NCBI GenBank assembly: GCA_964035545.1
Contig: OZ037770.1
Coordinates: 2,957,662 to 3,021,661 of the forward strand
Reading direction: 5' to 3'
Origin: Bugula neritina
Lineage: Eukaryota > Bryozoa > Gymnolaemata > Cheilostomatida > Bugulidae
Length of the DNA stretch: 64,000 nt
Part shown: positions 36,271 to 47,400 of the stretch, piece by piece
Layout: each line of letters starts with the position of its first letter
How positions within the stretch are numbered: position 1 is the stretch's first letter
The notes under the pieces: generated by a model
The model's database searches: none
Told to the model about the DNA's origin: nothing
The model's input: only the letters and a program-made list of their open reading frames with translations
Translations under genes and position numbers: made by a program

Positions 36271-37176
36271 ATGGCCCCAGGGGACACAGCCCCTGAGGCA
36301 GCAACACCACCAGCCCTCACTGTGGAGGCGCTGGTCACAGCCCTCCAGGGATTGCGGGGGCAAGGACAGGCATCACCTGGTGACAGGTATCGCCTCCAGC
36401 CCCCGAATTTCGGAGGAGAAGAAGACGTAGAGCAATTCATCAGGGAGTTCCAAGATGTGGCCACCATCGCTGAATGGCCAGTACGGGTGCGCATCCTCCA
36501 ACTTCGGGCCTGTCTGACAGGCCGGGCCAAGAGCTTCGCTCTTGGGCCTGATGAAGAGCACATCATGCGGGCTCTCAGAGCCCGGTTCGGCCTAACAGCC
36601 GAAGAAGCAGCTGATCGTTTGCAGATCATGAGGAGGGACCGGAGGACTCCCCTGGAAGACCACGCAAACGAGGTAGAGCGCCTGGCTCAGGCTGCTTTCG
36701 GTCACGCCACTGGCAATGACCGGAAGCGCCTCGTTTACAACGCGTTCTTCCGGAGCGTGAATCACCCGGACCTGCAGCGATACTGGCTGGCCGCCAAGGT
36801 CAACAGTATAGAGGAAGCGCTGGAAATGGGGAAGGCTTACTTCCAGGTGGAAGAGCCTAGGCGACCGAGCTATACAGCCCGCCAAGTGGTCGAGGAGCAT
36901 GAGGAGACCACCCCACTTCCAACTCCACAGGTAGCAGCAGCTGCAACTAAATCACCCGAGCAGACGCAGCTCACCATGTTAATGGACATGATGAAAGGCC
37001 TGCAGGCTACGGTGACGAAGTTGCAGAACGAACAGGCGGATAGGCGGGCTCCCCGTTCACGGGACAACCCTGTCCGCCCATCTCTGCTAACCTGTTGGGG
37101 GTGCGGGGCGCAAGGGCACGTGAGGAGGCACTGCCCTAGAGGCCAAGGGCCTTTAAACACCCAAGGCTCACGGTAA
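36271..37176 (+). CDS. gag: Gag polyprotein of the LTR element (301 aa)
   Basis: An intact frame from ATG at 36,271. The central region (about residues 45-200) has the helical retrotransposon-gag look, with 'FGGEEDVEQFIREFQDVA' and 'IEEALEMGKAYF'. The C-terminus carries one zinc knuckle, CWGCGAQGHVRRHC (C-x2-C-x4-H-x4-C), near residues 278-291, for RNA packaging. It ends at 37,176, and the pol frame opens only about 40 bases later, so gag and pol are not joined by an overlap. Confidence 0.9.
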   Translation: MAPGDTAPEAATPPALTVEALVTALQGLRGQGQASPGDRYRLQPPNFGGEEDVEQFIREFQDVATIAEWPVRVRILQLRACLTGRAKSFALGPDEEHIMRALRARFGLTAEEAADRLQIMRRDRRTPLEDHANEVERLAQAAFGHATGNDRKRLVYNAFFRSVNHPDLQRYWLAAKVNSIEEALEMGKAYFQVEEPRRPSYTARQVVEEHEETTPLPTPQVAAAATKSPEQTQLTMLMDMMKGLQATVTKLQNEQADRRAPRSRDNPVRPSLLTCWGCGAQGHVRRHCPRGQGPLNTQGSR

Positions 37177-37219
37177 CTTCCGCCAACCGTGAGCCTCACG
37201 CCAATCCCATCCGGGATAA

Positions 37220-39436
37220 GGCTCGGAGAGGAGAAGAAGAGACCTCCACAGGGTCTGCCGATACCGAGTGGCAGAGGCCACGGAGATCTCGGAGACCGCA
37301 AGGTCTACCCAATCCTCCGGCCATGTCACTCGAGACCCGGATGCAGCTAGAAGAAGCAGGATGGCAGGCACCTCGGAGATCTCGGAGACCGCAAGGTCCA
37401 CCCGATCCTCCGGCCTGGCCACTCCAGAACCGGTTCGCGGGGTTGCCCGAGGAGGTTGTGGAGGAGGATTCAGCTTACTCGCAAGAGTACCCCAAGCTAC
37501 CCTCCGACCTCAGAAAACCCCCGTTGTCTCTAAGACGAAGAGGAGGCCCGCTGTGCGGACTCAAGTTGTGTCTCCCCCAGAGACTGACCGCTCCAGGAGC
37601 ACCCAGCCGTATGGAAGCAGCTACTTCCTGCCCGGAAAGATTTCGGGTAAAGCTGCCACATTCCTACTGGATACTGGGTGCACTACCAACCTGCTGAGTA
37701 GGCGTCTCTTTGACACTCTTGGTGCACGAGAGCGGGCGAGCCTCGAGCCGTATGAAGGTGCGCATGGTACGTTGGCGGACGGATCATGCATTCCTTTCTA
37801 CGGCGTCATTTCACTACCTGGACGCGTCCGTGATCAAGCAATGCACGAGACGTTCATAGTCAGCCAGCTGAAGGAGGACGCCATCCTGGGAATGCCGTTT
37901 CTGGAGAAACACCAGTGTCACATGGATTTCCAGAAGTCAGTGGTGGTGATGGCTGGGAAGGAACTTGTCTGCGTCGACAAGTTCGGAAGGCCCTTGGTGG
38001 GCGGAGTCCAGGTAGTGCGGGACTGCACGGTTCCGGGGAGATCCCAGGCGACTCTTCGCTGCAGAGTCAACTGCAAGGAGATCGCCGGCCTGGGGGTGGT
38101 TGAGGGAACACACGGAGCGATCCGACTAGCAAACAGCCTGAATCGGCTAGATTGTCGGCAGGAGCTCCTCGTGCAGTGCATTAACCCCTTCACGGAACCT
38201 GTCCGATTATCGGCTGGAGCGCTGGTGGGGAAGTACTACTCCATCCAGGAAGCGGATGTGGGTCCGGCACTGGAGACAGTGGCCGACACCCAGGGGAACC
38301 CCCCTCACACCAGACGAGGAGCAGTCCCGGAGCATATGGCTGACCTGTATGATGGAGCTTGTGGAAACTGTACAAGTAGTACTGAACGCCAAGTACTGGC
38401 TCAACTACTTGCGGAGTACAGTGATGTCTTCAGTCGTGGCGATGGAGACATGGGGCTGACCAAGGTCATCTCCCACGAGATACCCCTGGCAGCCGGCACC
38501 ACTCCCATCAGGCAGCCTACTCGGCGTCTAGGCCCGGAGAAGGAGAAGGAGGTGAGCCGACAGGTACAGGATCTTCTCGACCGGGATCTGATTGAGCCTG
38601 CCCACGGTGCGTGGAGCTCTCCAGTAGTCCTGGTCAAGAAGAAAGATGGTAGCTGGAGATTCTGCGTGGACTACCGCAGACTCAACAGCGTTACCATCCA
38701 GGACGCCTACCCTCTCCCACGGATAGATGAGTCTCTGGATGCCCTCGCGGGTAGCAAGTACTTCAGTACTTTGGATCTGCTTAGCGGGTACTGGCAAGTA
38801 CCCCTCAGTCCTGATGCCCAGGACAAAGCAGCATTCATCAGCCGCGACGGGCTTTGGAAGTGGAAAGTACTGCCATTTGGATTAACGTCCGCTCCGGCAA
38901 CTTTCCAACGGCTCATGGAGCAGGTCCTCAGTGGGTTACACTGGAAGACCCTCCTCATCTATCTGGACGACGTCATTGTCATCTCCCCAGACTTCTCGAC
39001 TCATGTCAGTCGTCTGCGGGAGGTCTTTGACCGTCTCCGGGCAGCTGGACTGAAGCTGAAGCCCTCCAAGTGTGCACTCCTGCAGCCGGAAGTCACGTAC
39101 CTTGGCCATGTGGTTGGCCGTGATGGGGTCGCTACCGACCCAGAGAAGGTACAGGCTGTGAAGGAGTGGACTGTCCCCCGTGACCTCCCTGAGTTGCGCG
39201 CGTTCCTGGGCCTAGTAGGGTACTACCGGCAGTACATACCTGGCTTCGCAGGAGTGGCTCAGCCGTTAAATCGGCTGACCGCAAAGGGGGTCCTGTGGCA
39301 GTGGACACAGGAGGAGCAGCAGGCAAGAAGGAGGGCCGACGACCTAGCGAGGAACAGCAGCGGCAGGGAGACGTTGAGTTCCAACTCCTCTGTCGTCGCT
39401 GGGACGCCCTCAAGGTCAGTCCTGATGGCCTCCTGA
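37220..39436 (+). pseudogene. pol: Pol, protease and reverse transcriptase part
   Basis: The frame opens at 37,220 after a stop. The retroviral-type aspartic protease has 'FLLDTGCTTNLLS' with DTG near 37,670. The RT follows ('DYRRLNSVTIQDAYPLPRID', 'LPFGLTSAPATFQRLM', catalytic YLDD near 38,960, 'YLGHVVGRDGVATD', 'FLGLVGYYRQYIPGF'). After 'LTAKGVLWQWTQEEQQA' the normal start of RNase H is cut off and the frame runs into unrelated residues, ending at 39,436. A roughly 90-base direct repeat lies near its start (37,278-37,430). With RNase H absent the product would be inactive for full reverse transcription. Confidence 0.9.
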
Positions 39437-41399
39437 TGATAACGTTAGCAGCAGACAACCGTCAGCAGGAGAGGGACCGCGTCGTCTGTCCACGCGCCCT
39501 CCGACGGGAACTGATCTGGGACACCCATAAGCAGGCTCACTCTGGAGTCAGTCGGGTCATCAGGTGTCTGCGGCTGCGTTGGTATTGGCCCGGAATGACT
39601 CGGGACGTACGACTGCGGGTACGGCAATGCGAGGTCTGCCAAGCTAGCAAGCATGGCCGCCCCACGGAAACCACTGGTCGACGCCGGCTATACGCTGGTC
39701 GACCGTGGCAAGTAGTGGCGGTGGACCTCGTCGGGCCTATGCCGTTATCCGCCAGAGGGAACACCTGGATACTGGTGCTCACGGACCACTTTACCCGGTG
39801 GGCAGATGCTCTGGCTATTCCAGATGCAACAGCCCCCACGGTGGCCCGTACCCTGGACCAACATGTGTTCTGTTACCTCGGTTTACCCGAGCAGATACAT
39901 ACGGACCAGGTGCCCAGTTCCAGTCCCAGCTCATGGGAGACCTCTGCCGGATATGGGGGGTGAACCAGAGTCGGACCACCCCATATCACCCGCAAGGGAA
40001 CGGAGTCGTCGAGCGGAACAACAGGATGTTGGGTGACGCCCTCAGGAGCCTGCTCCTTGGCCGAGGTCAGGAAGAATGGGACGTGGTGCTGCCGCAAATC
40101 ATGCGGGCTTACCGCAGCACACCACACTCCGCCACGCAGGAGACCCCAAACTTCTTGATGCTAGGCCGAGAGACGCGGGTTCCGGAACACCTGACATACC
40201 ATGTTCCTGCCCCCGAGTCACCGGTACACGAATATGTGGAGGGTCTGATAGACATCATGGGCAAAGCTCATGATGCACTGCGTACCCAGCAGTGGCAGAC
40301 CCGCACAGAGGACTCGGAGGAGCCCCCGTTGTACCAGGTGGGAGACTGGGTCTGGATGGTGAGCTATCGTAGGCGACGCGGACAGTCGGCTAAGCTTCAG
40401 CCCAAGTTCGTCAGTCCCTACTGCGTGGTAGAGGTGCTGCCAAACCATACATACCGTGTGGAGCACTCTGGACAGGTCTCAGTCCAGAGCGAGCAGCGCC
40501 TGAAGCCGTACCAGGCCAGCCCAGACGCGGTGGGTCAAGCCCCACCCCTCCTGAAGCCCCACCGCCAGCCCAGCCGTCGAGGACAGGCCACCCGCCCTCG
40601 AGAGGTGGAAATTGTGTTCCCCAGAGAGGCGGACCAGAAGCAAACCACCCTGTTGGAGCAGCTGGAGCGACAACAGAGAGAGGAGCGGGAACAAGAACGA
40701 CAGCAAGCCCTAGGACCACCACCCCTCCAGGGGGAGGACACTCCCACCCGTGTTACGGGTGAAGGCGGGGACCCCCCTTCAGCGGTAGCTGAGGAGCCAC
40801 CGGCACCAGCAGCGCCTATACAGCAGGAACGGAGTCAGAGGGCTAGAAGGCCCCCCAGATATCTGGCGGACTACCACGTGGGACACATGGAGATGTCCCC
40901 ACAGAGGAGTGGTACACCCAGTACGGGTAAAAACTCCGAGCCTCAGTTGCAGAACAGCCCTGGCAGTACCGGACTTCTCCAAAAGCAATTACCCCCAGAC
41001 AAGCACAGTCACCTGGACAACAGGTACCCAGCTCTTTCGGGTAATGTTGGCCGAGGTAGGTGGCGATACCCCATACCTATGACTGACTTGGACCCCCCTC
41101 CAGAAGAAGAAGATGAGGCCACGACCCTACTACGCGCCCAGCTGATTGGAGATGGCGCTACCGCAGCCACCACCCAGCCTCTACGGGTAGCGCTGACAAG
41201 ACTGGGCAAGGAGCCTGGAGCACCAGGCAGCCAGATAGAAGAGAAGACCCAGCCGACCCACTCACAATTGCCCCGTCACGGGCAGAGTATGGCACTTCCT
41301 TACCGAGAGTGCGTCCTAGATAGTGCAATCCAGGCCTGGTCCGGTACCCTTGACCGTTGTACAGAAGGGATAGAAAGCCTGGTGCACCACCTCAAATAA
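39340..41399 (+). pseudogene. pol: Pol, integrase part, with C-terminal extension
   Basis: It resumes in another frame after the deletion. The HHCC zinc finger is readable ('HKQAHSGV', 'CEVCQASK'), followed by the integrase core: first Asp in 'VAVDLVGPMP' near 39,724, second in 'IHTDQ' near 39,905. A one-base frameshift follows at about 39,905-39,912. Glu of 'NGVVERNNRM' lies near 40,010 in the next frame. A GPY/F-like module ('KFVSPYCVVEVLPNHTYRVE') is near 40,410-40,500. The rest, to the stop at 41,399, is about 300 residues rich in Pro, Gln and Glu with no membrane segment, so it is not an envelope gene. No chromodomain is evident. Confidence 0.88.
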
Positions 41400-41621
41400 C
41401 TGAACCGGACAATTGGGAGCCGCCAGCATTGGCCACCCGGACTGTATATATTACGGGTACTACTATCGTTTATATTATTGTGATACGTGTGACTAATCAT
41501 AATACTTTCTGTTAATCGCATATTTTTCTACTTTTGTGTTTTTTTTTTTTGTTTTCTTTTTGTTTTGTGTGAAATCATTGTCCTGTTATCGAAAAGGGGA
41601 TGCTTTTCGATGGGGGGAGAA
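41400..41621 (+). other. Untranslated 3' part and polypurine tract of the LTR element
   Basis: No open frame. The sequence turns AT-rich and ends in GATGGGGGGAGAA directly before the 3' LTR, the polypurine tract for plus-strand priming. A second purine run, GAAAAGGGGA, lies 20 bases upstream. Confidence 0.8.
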
Positions 41622-42179
41622 TATAATGGATTCTCATCCTCTATTGTTCTGAAATAACTGCGTGCATCAGTATACTATAAATACTGTTGCGTATCGTTCT
41701 TAATGCTGTAATTATAGTTAAGTAAGCTAGCTTGCTAATGCCTAAGTATGGTGATTACTGTTAAGCTTTCAGCATAATGTAATTTTACTGAAATACGCAT
41801 TCTGAAGTTATGTAATATTTCTTTTACTAATGTTGCTTTCTTTTGTGTGTGTCCTTTGTTGCTGAGATCGGCATTTCGGTCTTCCGAAATGCCGATATGC
41901 CGAAAATCGGCGTTTCGGCATTTCGGAGTCCCGAAATGCCGATATTCGGCAGTTCGGAACCCCGATCTCGGCAACAAAGGAATGTCTTTGTCTCGCTTGT
42001 ATATAAAAGCCAGCGAGTTCCAGTGTAGTTCAGACTACTACTGGAGCTCGCTGGTAGTAGGACCATTTAAGCTGTATTTGATGCTAATAAAGTTATCTTC
42101 ATTCGTATTCAGATACTTGGCTTATTCTCTCTAGAGCATGTAGGCACTAGTTGCATTCAAAACCCACAAGTTTACTACA
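41622..42179 (+). repeat. 3' LTR (558 bp)
   Basis: Matches the 5' LTR except for 16 additional bases after 'ACTGTTG', TA in place of the initial TG, AG for GT within the palindromic block, and one C for T near the end. It contains TATATAAAAG at 42,000-42,009 and AATAAA at 42,086-42,091. It is followed by ATAG, the second half of the target duplication. Confidence 0.95.
41853..41980. promoter_or_regulatory. Palindromic enhancer-like block in U3 (3' LTR)
   Basis: Same 128-bp palindrome as in the 5' LTR, with two adjacent base changes in one CGGCGTTTCGG word (CGGCAGTTCGG). It lies about 2.5 kb upstream of the REV1-like exons of copy B and 20 bases before a TATA box that points toward them. Confidence 0.75.
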
Positions 42180-42183
42180 ATAG

Positions 42184-43500
42184 TTCATAGTTGTATTTAT
42201 ACTAATGATTATAATATATTTGAAATTAGTATGACTATTACTCACTATAAGTTATTGTGTAAGTAATAATAATAGTAGTAACACTCGTACTCAATCTCAT
42301 AGTCGTACTGGTAGCCTACCGCCATACTGACAATGATACTCATACTTATACTATTATTATTACTAAGTCTGGTACTATAGGACTCCGGTTATTTTGTACA
42401 CAAGTCGTTTCGTAAACAACAATGTAAATTAACTAAAATACATAATATTTTTGATATGTTTTAAATATTTACTTATTATTTAGGTTTAGGGTTGATTCAT
42501 TATTCATTTTGTCTACAGAAATTTGTGTACAAAATGCCAGGAACCAATGCTATAATACTAATACTGATAGTGATATTATTACAATTAGTAAGACTAATAC
42601 TAATAGCAATGCTATAACTACAGCTAATTAGTAATACACATGCTAATACTAATGGTAATAGGAGAACATTTAGTTTTATTATACTTATATCCAAAACTAA
42701 TAGTAGTACTAATAGTAATGCTAATAGTCATAGTGGCGCTTATAACTTAAACTATAACTATAAGTAAAAAAAGTTGTAATTGTTAGTCACAGTGAGTATG
42801 ACTGTCCTATGACTTCTCTTTTATAATTATAGAATATAGACTGTTGAGTTATGGTTTAAATTTTACTTACACCCAGGTTTACTAATTAATTTAATTAAAA
42901 CTAGCTCTATTAGTACTACTATGCATGCATGATAATAATTGTGCTAATAGTCGTAACATCAACTAGTCTTCTGCAATAATAATAAATGTTAGTTAATTGA
43001 CTAGAAGTAAAATAATAATATCAGTTAACTCACTAGAAGTATAGTAATAACTTTAGCTCACGGTTATAACTTCTAATTCACAGTATTATCAAATATGTTT
43101 TATGATTATTATTTTAAATTATCAAATGTAAAGATAAATTTGAAATTATTGTTACAAACACTCCCAGTCTCATGTAATAAGAAGCATTGTTCTAAAATTA
43201 GACCTTAACTTTTTTATAGCAGCTATGCACTTGATAGTATTGTAGTGCAATAAATCTAACCTCTAAAGACATGTAAATTGTCAATCATTTTTCATGATTG
43301 TTCTAATTTGTATAGTAATTTTATTCTTTTTATTAGTATAATTTGTTACAAATTCAATTTGTGACTACTACTTTACTATAAAAAACTCACAAAAGTTTAT
43401 AGTCGCCATCTCTGCAAGAAATCGCTAATGACAAGGTTTTTTGTTAAATAGTGCTAGGGACTTATACAAATTGGGCACAGGAGCAATTATGACTGAATGT
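42184..43500. other. AT-rich, gene-free filler (copy B, right of the LTR element)
   Basis: Continues the homology with copy A from 2304 on. Simple repeats of CTAATAGTAATACTAAT type dominate. No coding exon or RNA gene is visible. Confidence 0.6.
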
Positions 43501-43509
43501 TCTTCCTAG

Positions 43510-43596
43510 CATCATCAATGGCCTTTGTCGGGTTTGAACCCATGACTTTTTGTTTACTAAAAAAACAGTTTAACCCCTAGACCTCCTAGCTACTAC
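43510..43596 (-). mobile_element. tRNA-like SINE remnant, copy B
   Basis: Minus strand 'GGGTTCAAACCC' (B box-like) with 'TAGCTAGGAGG' (A box-like) upstream, at the same place as 3600-3690. The B-box region differs from copy A at a few bases. A 38-base stretch just before it differs between copies by insertion. Confidence 0.45.
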
Positions 43597-44481
43597 TTTA
43601 CTATGACGTATGATATCTCAATCAAATGATGCGCAAACTCTAGTAACAATATTTGAATTACAATAACTAGCATAATGTGGCATTTAGCATATTTATGTGT
43701 TTATTAAATAAATCATTAGGAAATTCTCAGACATGTGGTGGTATTAAATTACTTTCTCCTGGTAGATGGGTAGTTGAAATTTGATTAGGAACCAACAGAA
43801 TACTTGATCAATATTTATAATACTTAAGTCAACTAATAATGTTCCATGCTATGCAGTCAAGTGGTTTTAGAGTCGTGCTCTTTCATCTTTTGGCAAACGC
43901 CCCAATTTTTGTCGACGGACATGTTTATCTTTTTTGAAATTTTATTCATTTTTTTACTTTTTATGTGAAATTTGATTTTTACAGTTTTAAATAACTATTT
44001 GTTGAGCTTGAAGGATATTATTTCATAGGAATAATGAATTTTCTGAATCAAAAATTAGCAGTTAAGTTCAACATTTACATAAGTCTAGCATTCTGACTGT
44101 ATAATTTATTTTATAGTAAAAGTTGACATCAACTTGACATTGAATAGCACCAACTCAGCTAATGAGTGGAAATGATTTTCACATTAATCTATATTTTCTG
44201 TTTTTATTAGAGGGAGACTTTCTAATGTGTCTAATCTCATGAAATAAACTCTATGGACCAACAAGCACCATGCTTTGACTGAAAGTTGTGAAATAGGAAG
44301 AATATTTTTGTATGTTTGAACTTTTACCTTTTTGTAGCTGTCAGGATATACCTTGTTATTTATTATTCAGGTTTTTCTTATAGGTGTCTTTAAGGTTAAA
44401 CCCTCAGAATTATTTTTTTTAAATATGTTTGACCTAAACGTAACATGTTTATTTTAATTTTTACTTGACACAGATGCTGTG
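43597..44481. other. Gene-free stretch upstream of the REV1-like exons (copy B)
   Basis: AT-rich, aligned with 3691-4559 of copy A, and without recognisable coding or RNA genes. It ends at the ATG of the first REV1-like exon, eight bases after an AG acceptor. Confidence 0.5.
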
Positions 44482-47400
44482 ATGAGTGGGCGAGATATTG
44501 AGAGAAACTATGAGACTGAGAGGGAAGTTAAGACGAGACGTAAACGTGAGCAGGAAGAATGGGCTCATCACGTGAGTTGAGTTTACTTGTCAGACATGTT
44601 CTGTTTACCAGCTTAGTTTATAGCATATATTACTAGTTATATGATTATATTATATATTACTAGTTATATGGTTATATTATATATTACTGGTTGTATGTTA
44701 TATTATATATTACTATTTATATGTTATATTATATATGTTATATATTACTCGTTATATGATTATATTGTATATTATATGTTATATTATATATTACTAGATA
44801 TTACAGTGAGTTATAGTATGTATAGCTTGAGATCTAAAGTTAGTCACAGACTATACAGGGTACTCAGGCTATATTCTGTGACACTGATTCACTGTTGTAG
44901 GGTGGCTATATGAACGCTAAGGTACAGAAACTAATCAACAAGTACGACTCTGATAAATCTCGTGAAAACTATAAATCTCAGTCTAAACTGTTTGAAAACG
45001 TGGCTATCTTTGTCAACGGTTACACAGGTTAGTCATAGAACTTTGGTATCAAAAGTAGGGGGTGTGTATTCACCTCTCGTACTGACAGGAAAAAGACTAT
45101 TATCAGATATTATATAAGGGATTCCCACATACATACATGTATACTTTATATTCAGTGATGAAATCAACTTTCTGAACTCATACTGTTATATAATTCACAT
45201 ATGAAGAAAGTAGCTCTGTGTGGAAGGAATTTTCATTTAAAGAACTTTAAGTAGACCATTCAGTATGCAGTATTTCTAGTCTTGTTTTGATTTGGATTTT
45301 TATTTTCCAATTTTGTGATATAATTTCTAAGTTTGGAGTTAGAGTTGCACCAGAGAGGTATGATAATAGAAACTGTGACTCAGTACAGAGTAAGCCTAGG
45401 GCCACACTGTGCGTATTTTCGCATGCGAAAATTAAAATCACAAGTAGCAAAGGTGTCCACTGTAGCGTCAGTGATGCGTGATAAATAAAGCTTTCATTTT
45501 TAAATCGCACTCGCTTTCAATAAAACGCAATTTACTGGAATATAGCACTAATTAAAGAAATTGGGCTCGCTGAATAACTACCAGCCAATTAGGTGACGAC
45601 GACAGAGACGATTCGCACTTGCGTTGAAAATGCAGAGCGACAAGTGCAAATGTTTTCTCAACGCGCACAGTGGACACCTTTGCTACTTGTGATTTCAATT
45701 TTCGCATGCGAAAATACGCGCCGTGTGGCCCTAGGCTAACAATGGTCTACAGTTAGTGTAGCCTTAGAACTTGTTTCTATACAGAATTGTAATTGAATAT
45801 ATAAACCTGTACTCTGTACTATGCTGTGATAATTTCAACATAGTAATTGAGAGAATAACTATCGTATTGTATCTTTTAATAACATGCTGAAATGAAAATA
45901 GATTCAAAACATTTTACTAAACTTCGAGTGGAATAGAAATTCACTGCTGATTTTTTTTCTTGTTTCATCAACATTGTGATATATTTCTTTTTTACTATTT
46001 ACTATGATTTATTTGAACTGTCATTAGTAACTATTGTATTTGTAGAGCCTAGTTTTGATGTGCTGAGAAATTATATGATTGAGGGTGGGGGTAGATTTGA
46101 ACACTACTACTCCGCAACACGAGTCACTCACATTGTAGCCACCAGTCTAGCTCTTAGCAAACAGAAACTCTTTGCTGATGAAAAGGTGAGAAATTGAAAA
46201 GTTGTTTCTCTTTATTTACTCATTTCCTGTTTAATCTCTCGCTATTTTTTTCTATTCGACTACTTTCACTAATCATTATTTATTCACTTTTACTCCTTCA
46301 CTGAGTACTGAGATTGAGTCAGCTGTGTTTCCAGGTAGTGCTGCCATCTTGGATTACCGACAGCGTGAAGAAGAATTCCCTCCAGCCTTACGGGAAATAT
46401 CTACTGTTGAAAAGAAATAAAATAACAAACTTCTTCACCAGCCGAGAGTCGGCACCTTGGACAGGAAGTGATGTCATAGATCCTTTAGGTAAGAGTCAGC
46501 GTAATACAAGATGCTGACTGTCAATATCAGTGCTTCATGTACCTCTTTAGTCATGTGGGTTTAGTGTATGTATTTCTCTACTTCCTACTACTCAGCTCTC
46601 CTATTGGACAAGTAAAGTATGTTCTCTAGATTATCTGAACAAATGAGCAGCAGAATCTCATGGTTGGGTTTTGAATGAGTAGTTTTATTCTGTAGGAAGA
46701 CAATTCTCAAAACCCACAGCCTCTCTTTCATGATTCATCTCTCCATACCATGTAATTATATAATATACAGTCACGTGATCTGTACATGTAACTTGTCTCA
46801 TATGTATGTCTCAGTGTGCTGTAGAGATCAATAATGTAGCAGAAGATGCTCCTCAGTCCTCCACTTCCAAAGAGCTCTACAGCTCCACGACTGAAGATCT
46901 GTGAGTTTATTTGTAACTACTTCACTGATTAGTGCTGTGACGATTTACACTCCACAATATGTAATAGAAGAAGTGCTGTGTGTATCTTCAGTGCGTTAGA
47001 ACTAGTGCTGTGACGATCCTAAATATACAAAGTGTAATATGACTCATGCTGTAACATGTTTACTATGAATGTATGTTTTCCTTATACTCAGTAATTCTTA
47101 AGATCTCATATTGATTGGATACACTTCTATAGTTATTTTTGAGACATATAAACAGGAGAAGTTGAATGAGACAGCTGCTAACACCTATTCTTATTGGACA
47201 CCAATTCTCATGTAACTTTGCCCTTTGACCTCTAGTGTTTAGACTTTTCATAGTAGAATATTTTTTTAGTTTTATTATTCTCAATTTACACGATTAGTAG
47301 TTACACCGTGAGTGAATATGATTAGTAACTAACCACTAATTAACGCACACCAACTGCTACTACTAATAGTAACTAACACTAATTACTAGCACTTTTTTAA

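Larger units (their letters stand above)
35679..42179 (+). mobile_element. Ty3/gypsy LTR retrotransposon, defective (6501 bp)
   Basis: A complete element bounded by LTRs (35,679-36,220 and 41,622-42,179) and flanked by ATAG on both sides (35,675-35,678 and 42,180-42,183; a fifth base, T, also fits). Copy A carries the empty site near 2303 (GATAGTTCATAG). Order: LTR, tRNA-Leu primer site, gag, protease, RT, [RNase H missing], integrase, polypurine tract, LTR. RT before integrase makes it Ty3/gypsy type (Metaviridae). It is much richer in GC than the host DNA. The coding part is broken in at least three places, so it could move only with help. LTR divergence is about four substitutions plus one 16-base indel, so the insertion is recent. 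Confidence 0.95.

Noticed and set aside
40510-41399. Envelope gene at the 3' end of the LTR element
   Set aside because: The stretch is Pro/Gln/Glu-rich, with no signal peptide, membrane segment or cysteine pattern. It reads as an extension of the integrase frame.
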